From the NCBI GenBank assembly GCA_016293435.1, contig JAEDEG010000055.1:1-16320 (forward strand): a DNA stretch of 16,320 nt, in the 5' to 3' direction. The DNA is from Clostridia bacterium. Lineage in GTDB: Bacteria; Bacillota; Clostridia; UMGS1810. Under the pieces are notes generated by a model. It saw only the letters and a list, made by a program, of their open reading frames with translations, searched no databases and was not told the origin of the DNA. The translations under genes and the position numbers were made by a program. Of this stretch, positions 13,682-16,320 are shown piece after piece (the first letter of the stretch is position 1; every line of letters starts with the position of its first letter).

Positions 13682-14173
13682 ATGAAAAAAGTTGCAATAG
13701 TAATGGGCAGTGACAGTGATCTTCCCAAGCTCACCCCTGCCATAGACAAGCTCAAAGAATTTGGCATTCCGTTTGAGGTTCGTGTAATCAGTGCTCACCG
13801 CACCCCCATGCAGGCAATTGACTTTGCTGCAAATGCCGCTTCCAACGGCTTTGGCGTAATTATTGCCGCCGCAGGCAAGGCGGCACATCTTGCGGGCGTG
13901 CTTGCCGCCAACACAATTCTTCCTGTTATCGGCATACCCGTTAAGGCTTCGGTTCTCGACGGTATGGATGCTCTCCTTGCCACTGTACAGATGCCGAGCG
14001 GCATTCCCGTTGCAACGGTTGCAATAGACGGCAGTGCCAATGCCGCAATACTTGCTTCTCAGATTATAGCACTTTCCGATTCTGATCTTGCAGACAAGCT
14101 AAGCACAATGAGAGCCAAAATGACCGAAGAGGTTATTGCAAAGGATGCAAGCGTAAAAGCACAGTTTGAATAA
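13682..14173 (+). CDS. purE: N5-carboxyaminoimidazole ribonucleotide mutase (PurE)
   Basis: Catalyses carboxylated AIR rearrangement (N5-CAIR to CAIR) in de novo purine synthesis. The length of 163 residues is normal. Motifs are GSDSDL (9-14), SAHRTP (37-42, with catalytic H39), AAAGKAAHLAG (62-72) and QMPSGIPVATVAIDGSANAAILA (103-125). GKAAHLAG replaces the GGAAHLPG of E. coli; the missing proline is mildly unusual, but the HL is kept. Such length and motifs suit class I mutases, which need a PurK partner not seen here. The ribosome site GAAAGGA precedes the ATG. It is first gene of the purine operon, 26 bases before purM. Confidence 0.94.
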   Translation: MKKVAIVMGSDSDLPKLTPAIDKLKEFGIPFEVRVISAHRTPMQAIDFAANAASNGFGVIIAAAGKAAHLAGVLAANTILPVIGIPVKASVLDGMDALLATVQMPSGIPVATVAIDGSANAAILASQIIALSDSDLADKLSTMRAKMTEEVIAKDASVKAQFE

Positions 14174-14199
14174 ATATAAGTTTTTGGAGGTATATACAA

Positions 14200-15225
14200 A
14201 TGGATAAGAGCTTTAGCGAAAGCTACAAATCCGCCGGAGTTGACATCACTGCCGGCTACAATGCAGTTAAGCTTATGAAAGAGCACATTGCCCGCACCGA
14301 GACCGATGGCGTGGTTTCCGATATAGGAGGCTTTGGCGGTCTTTTTATGCCTTCTATGAAGGGCATGACCGAGCCGGTGCTTGTGAGCGGTACCGACGGC
14401 GTTGGCACCAAGCTGAAAATTGCGTTTCTTATGGACAAGCATGATACTGTCGGCATCGACTGTGTTGCAATGTGCGTTAACGATATCATCTGCTGTGGTG
14501 CAAAGCCGCTGTTTTTTCTTGATTATATCGCCTGCGGCAAAAATGTTCCCGAAAAGATTGCCGCAATTGTGTCGGGCGTGGCAGAGGGCTGCGTTCAGTC
14601 CGGTGCCGCTCTTATCGGCGGCGAAACAGCCGAGATGCCCGGCTTTTATCCTGTTGATGAATATGACCTTGCGGGCTTTGCGGTTGGTATGGTAGACAAG
14701 GCAAAGGTTTATGACAACAAGACCATATGTGAAGGGGATGTTATTGTTGCTTTGCCCTCATCGGGTATCCATTCCAACGGCTACTCTCTTGTTCGCAAGG
14801 TTTTTGATGTAGAAAACAAAGACCTTGGTGTATACAGTGATGAGCTGGGCAAAACAATCGGCGAAGAGCTCCTCACTCCCACTAAGATTTATGTAAAGGA
14901 TATTGCAGCCATTGATGATGTTTCTGCAATAAAAGCTGTATCACACATCACCGGCGGCGGCTTCTACGAAAATATTCCGCGCAGTATTCCCAATGGCTTT
15001 TGTGCAAAAATTGACAAATCTGCCGTTAAGATTTTGCCCGTATTCAATATGCTCGCTTCACTCGGAGGTATCCCCGAGAGAGATATGTTCAACACCTACA
15101 ACATGGGTGTCGGCATGATTGTTGTAGTTTCAAAAACCGATGCCGACAAGGTGCTTGACGCATCTGAAGGCTCCTATATTATCGGTGAAATAACAAAGGG
15201 AGACGGCGGTGTTGAATTATGCTGA
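14200..15225 (+). CDS. purM: Phosphoribosylformylglycinamidine cyclo-ligase (AIR synthetase)
   Basis: Closes FGAM to AIR with ATP, the step feeding PurK/PurE. It is 341 residues long (E. coli 345). Family landmarks are SGTDGVGTKLKIA (63-75), GIDCVAMCVNDIICCGAKPLFFLDYIACG (starting at 85, metal and ATP region), LIGGETAEMPGFY (138-150), and later SSGIHSNGYSLVRKV and HITGGGFYENIPR. GGAGG before the ATG is a strong ribosome site. Its last 7 bases overlap the purN start, suggesting coupled translation. Note that purF, often directly before purM in Clostridia, is absent here. Confidence 0.96.
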   Translation: MDKSFSESYKSAGVDITAGYNAVKLMKEHIARTETDGVVSDIGGFGGLFMPSMKGMTEPVLVSGTDGVGTKLKIAFLMDKHDTVGIDCVAMCVNDIICCGAKPLFFLDYIACGKNVPEKIAAIVSGVAEGCVQSGAALIGGETAEMPGFYPVDEYDLAGFAVGMVDKAKVYDNKTICEGDVIVALPSSGIHSNGYSLVRKVFDVENKDLGVYSDELGKTIGEELLTPTKIYVKDIAAIDDVSAIKAVSHITGGGFYENIPRSIPNGFCAKIDKSAVKILPVFNMLASLGGIPERDMFNTYNMGVGMIVVVSKTDADKVLDASEGSYIIGEITKGDGGVELC

Positions 15226-15800
15226 AAAAAATTGCAGTTCTGGTCAGCGGCGGCGGCACTAATCTTCAGGCTCTCATAGATGCCCAAAACAGCGGCGTTA
15301 TAAAAAGCGGCCGCATCGAGCTTGTAGTATCAGACCGCGAGGGAGCATATGCACTCCAAAGAGCTGCCAATGCCGGTATCAAAGGCATATACATACCAAA
15401 AGGAGCAGATTTTGAAGACAAGCTTATTGGTGCTTTGGATGATGCAGGCATTGATGTTATAGTGCTTGCGGGCTTTTTGTCAATACTGTCTGAGAGCTTT
15501 GTCAAACATTATGACCGCAAAATTATAAATGTTCATCCGTCACTTATTCCTTCCTTTTGCGGCGACGGCTTTTATGGGCTCAAAGTTCACAAAGCCGCCC
15601 TTCAAAAAGGCGTTAAGGTAAGCGGAGCAACCACCCACTTTGTTAATGAGATTACCGACGGCGGTGAAATCATTATGCAAAAGGCGGTTTGTGTGGCAGA
15701 GGACGACACCCCCGAAACTCTTCAGCGCAGAATAATGGAGCAGGCAGAATGGATAATTCTTCCTCTGTCTGTTGAAAAGGTTTGCAATGAACAAAAATAA
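15219..15800 (+). CDS. purN: Phosphoribosylglycinamide formyltransferase (GAR transformylase)
   Basis: Transfers the formyl group of 10-formyl-tetrahydrofolate to GAR. It is 193 residues long (E. coli 212). The substrate-binding loop VSGGGTNLQALIDA is at 9-22. The catalytic set N104 and H106 is in INVHPSLIPSF, and D147 in NEITDGGEII. The segment KVHKAALQKGVKVSGATTHFV (122-142) is also typical. The start overlaps the purM end by 7 bases, and the next gene (purD) begins 21 bases after its stop. All active-site residues are present. Confidence 0.96.
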   Translation: MLKKIAVLVSGGGTNLQALIDAQNSGVIKSGRIELVVSDREGAYALQRAANAGIKGIYIPKGADFEDKLIGALDDAGIDVIVLAGFLSILSESFVKHYDRKIINVHPSLIPSFCGDGFYGLKVHKAALQKGVKVSGATTHFVNEITDGGEIIMQKAVCVAEDDTPETLQRRIMEQAEWIILPLSVEKVCNEQK

Positions 15801-15821
15801 CAAGAAAGGTATTTTGATAAG

Positions 15822-16320
15822 ATGAATATTATGGTAATAGGCGGAGGAGGACGTGAGCATGCTATTGTGCACAAGCTCAGCCAAAGCCCCAAAGCAGACA
15901 AAATATATGCACTGCCCGGCAACGGCGGAATAGCGTCAATTGCCGAATGTGTTCCCATTGGTGCTACCGATATAGACAAAATAGTGAACTTTGCAAAAAC
16001 TAATAATATAGATTTTGCAGTTGTTGCTCCCGATGACCCGCTCGTGCTCGGAGCAGTTGATGCTCTGAGTGCAATAGGTGTAAAGTGCTTCGGCCCCGAG
16101 GCAAAAGCGGCTATCATTGAGGGCAGTAAGGTCTTTTCAAAAAATCTTATGAAAAAATATAATATTCCCACAGCAGGCTACGAGGTCTTTTCAAACCCTG
16201 ACGAGGCTGTAGAATACATAAAAAAGGGCGATTTTCCCGTTGTAATAAAGGCCGACGGGCTGGCGCTCGGTAAGGGTGTTATAATTGCCGAAAGCTTTGA
16301 AGAAGCCAAAGATGCAATTC
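15822..16320 (+). CDS. purD: Phosphoribosylamine-glycine ligase (GAR synthetase), N-terminal part
   Basis: Joins glycine to phosphoribosylamine with ATP, giving GAR, the PurN substrate. Only the first 166 codons are in the window; the frame is open to the edge, and the full protein would be about 420 residues. The N-terminal domain shows MVIGGGGREHAIVHKL (4-19), then LPGNGG and APDDPLVLG, the last aligning with the family's G-P-E-x-P-L-x-x-G. EGSKVFSKNLMKKYNIPTAGY marks the junction to the ATP-grasp domain, and VVIKADGLALGKGVIIA is the ATP-binding lysine/glycine loop. The ATG at 15822 gives the family-typical MNIMVIG start; AAGAAAGG lies about 12 bases upstream. An ATG at 15831 is possible but would trim the first strand. 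Confidence 0.95.
   Translation, partial: MNIMVIGGGGREHAIVHKLSQSPKADKIYALPGNGGIASIAECVPIGATDIDKIVNFAKTNNIDFAVVAPDDPLVLGAVDALSAIGVKCFGPEAKAAIIEGSKVFSKNLMKKYNIPTAGYEVFSNPDEAVEYIKKGDFPVVIKADGLALGKGVIIAESFEEAKDAI

Overview
This window looks like chromosomal DNA of a low-to-moderate GC Gram-positive anaerobe of the class Clostridia, probably an uncultured gut-type lineage. The support is Shine-Dalgarno sites in front of most genes, TTGACA/TATAAT-type promoters, the gene families present, and the clustered purine genes. The genus cannot be named from sequence alone. I see no rRNA, tRNA, CRISPR array, transposase or phage gene.

Layout. (1) 1-77 is the cut-off first copy of a dispersed repeat. (2) 106-2089, minus strand: a secreted subtilisin-like protease followed after 37 bases by inorganic pyrophosphatase, probably one operon. 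(3) 2090-2448 is a 359-base intergenic region holding two promoters for the protease operon, an inverted repeat, and a promoter for the plus-strand gene. (4) 2449-4230: a zinc-ribbon, single-membrane-segment surface protein of unknown function, then a terminator. (5) 4393-7426: a three-gene ABC-2 transporter operon (ATPase plus two permeases, all with 4-base ATGA overlaps). (6) 7517-8287, minus: an AraC-type regulator, divergent from (7) 8471-9823, plus: a MATE exporter. (8) 9824-10242 is 419 bases without a gene. It holds repeat copy 2, a set of nested inverted repeats, a 23-base perfect palindrome and a promoter. (9) 10243-13333: an amino-sugar cluster. It has a phosphoglucosamine mutase carrying an N-terminal XRE DNA-binding domain, a left-handed beta-helix acyltransferase-like protein starting at TTG, and NagB. 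(10) 13334-13681 is 348 bases holding repeat copy 3 (a near-ideal terminator), a second terminator and a strong purE promoter. (11) 13682 to the right edge: purE-purM-purN-purD (purD cut by the window).

How it works together. The clearest physiological theme is the amino-sugar cluster. GlmM interconverts GlcN-6-P and GlcN-1-P on the way to UDP-GlcNAc, the beta-helix protein resembles the acetyltransferase half of GlmU, and NagB drains GlcN-6-P to fructose-6-P. The mutase is physically fused to a helix-turn-helix domain, and a perfect palindrome lies just upstream of its promoter. A self-regulating metabolic enzyme is therefore the most interesting hypothesis here. The purine cluster supplies IMP synthesis steps but lacks purF and purC between purE and purM. 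The three copies of the hairpin-rich repeat all sit just after gene ends, and two of them are oriented so that they would work as terminators.
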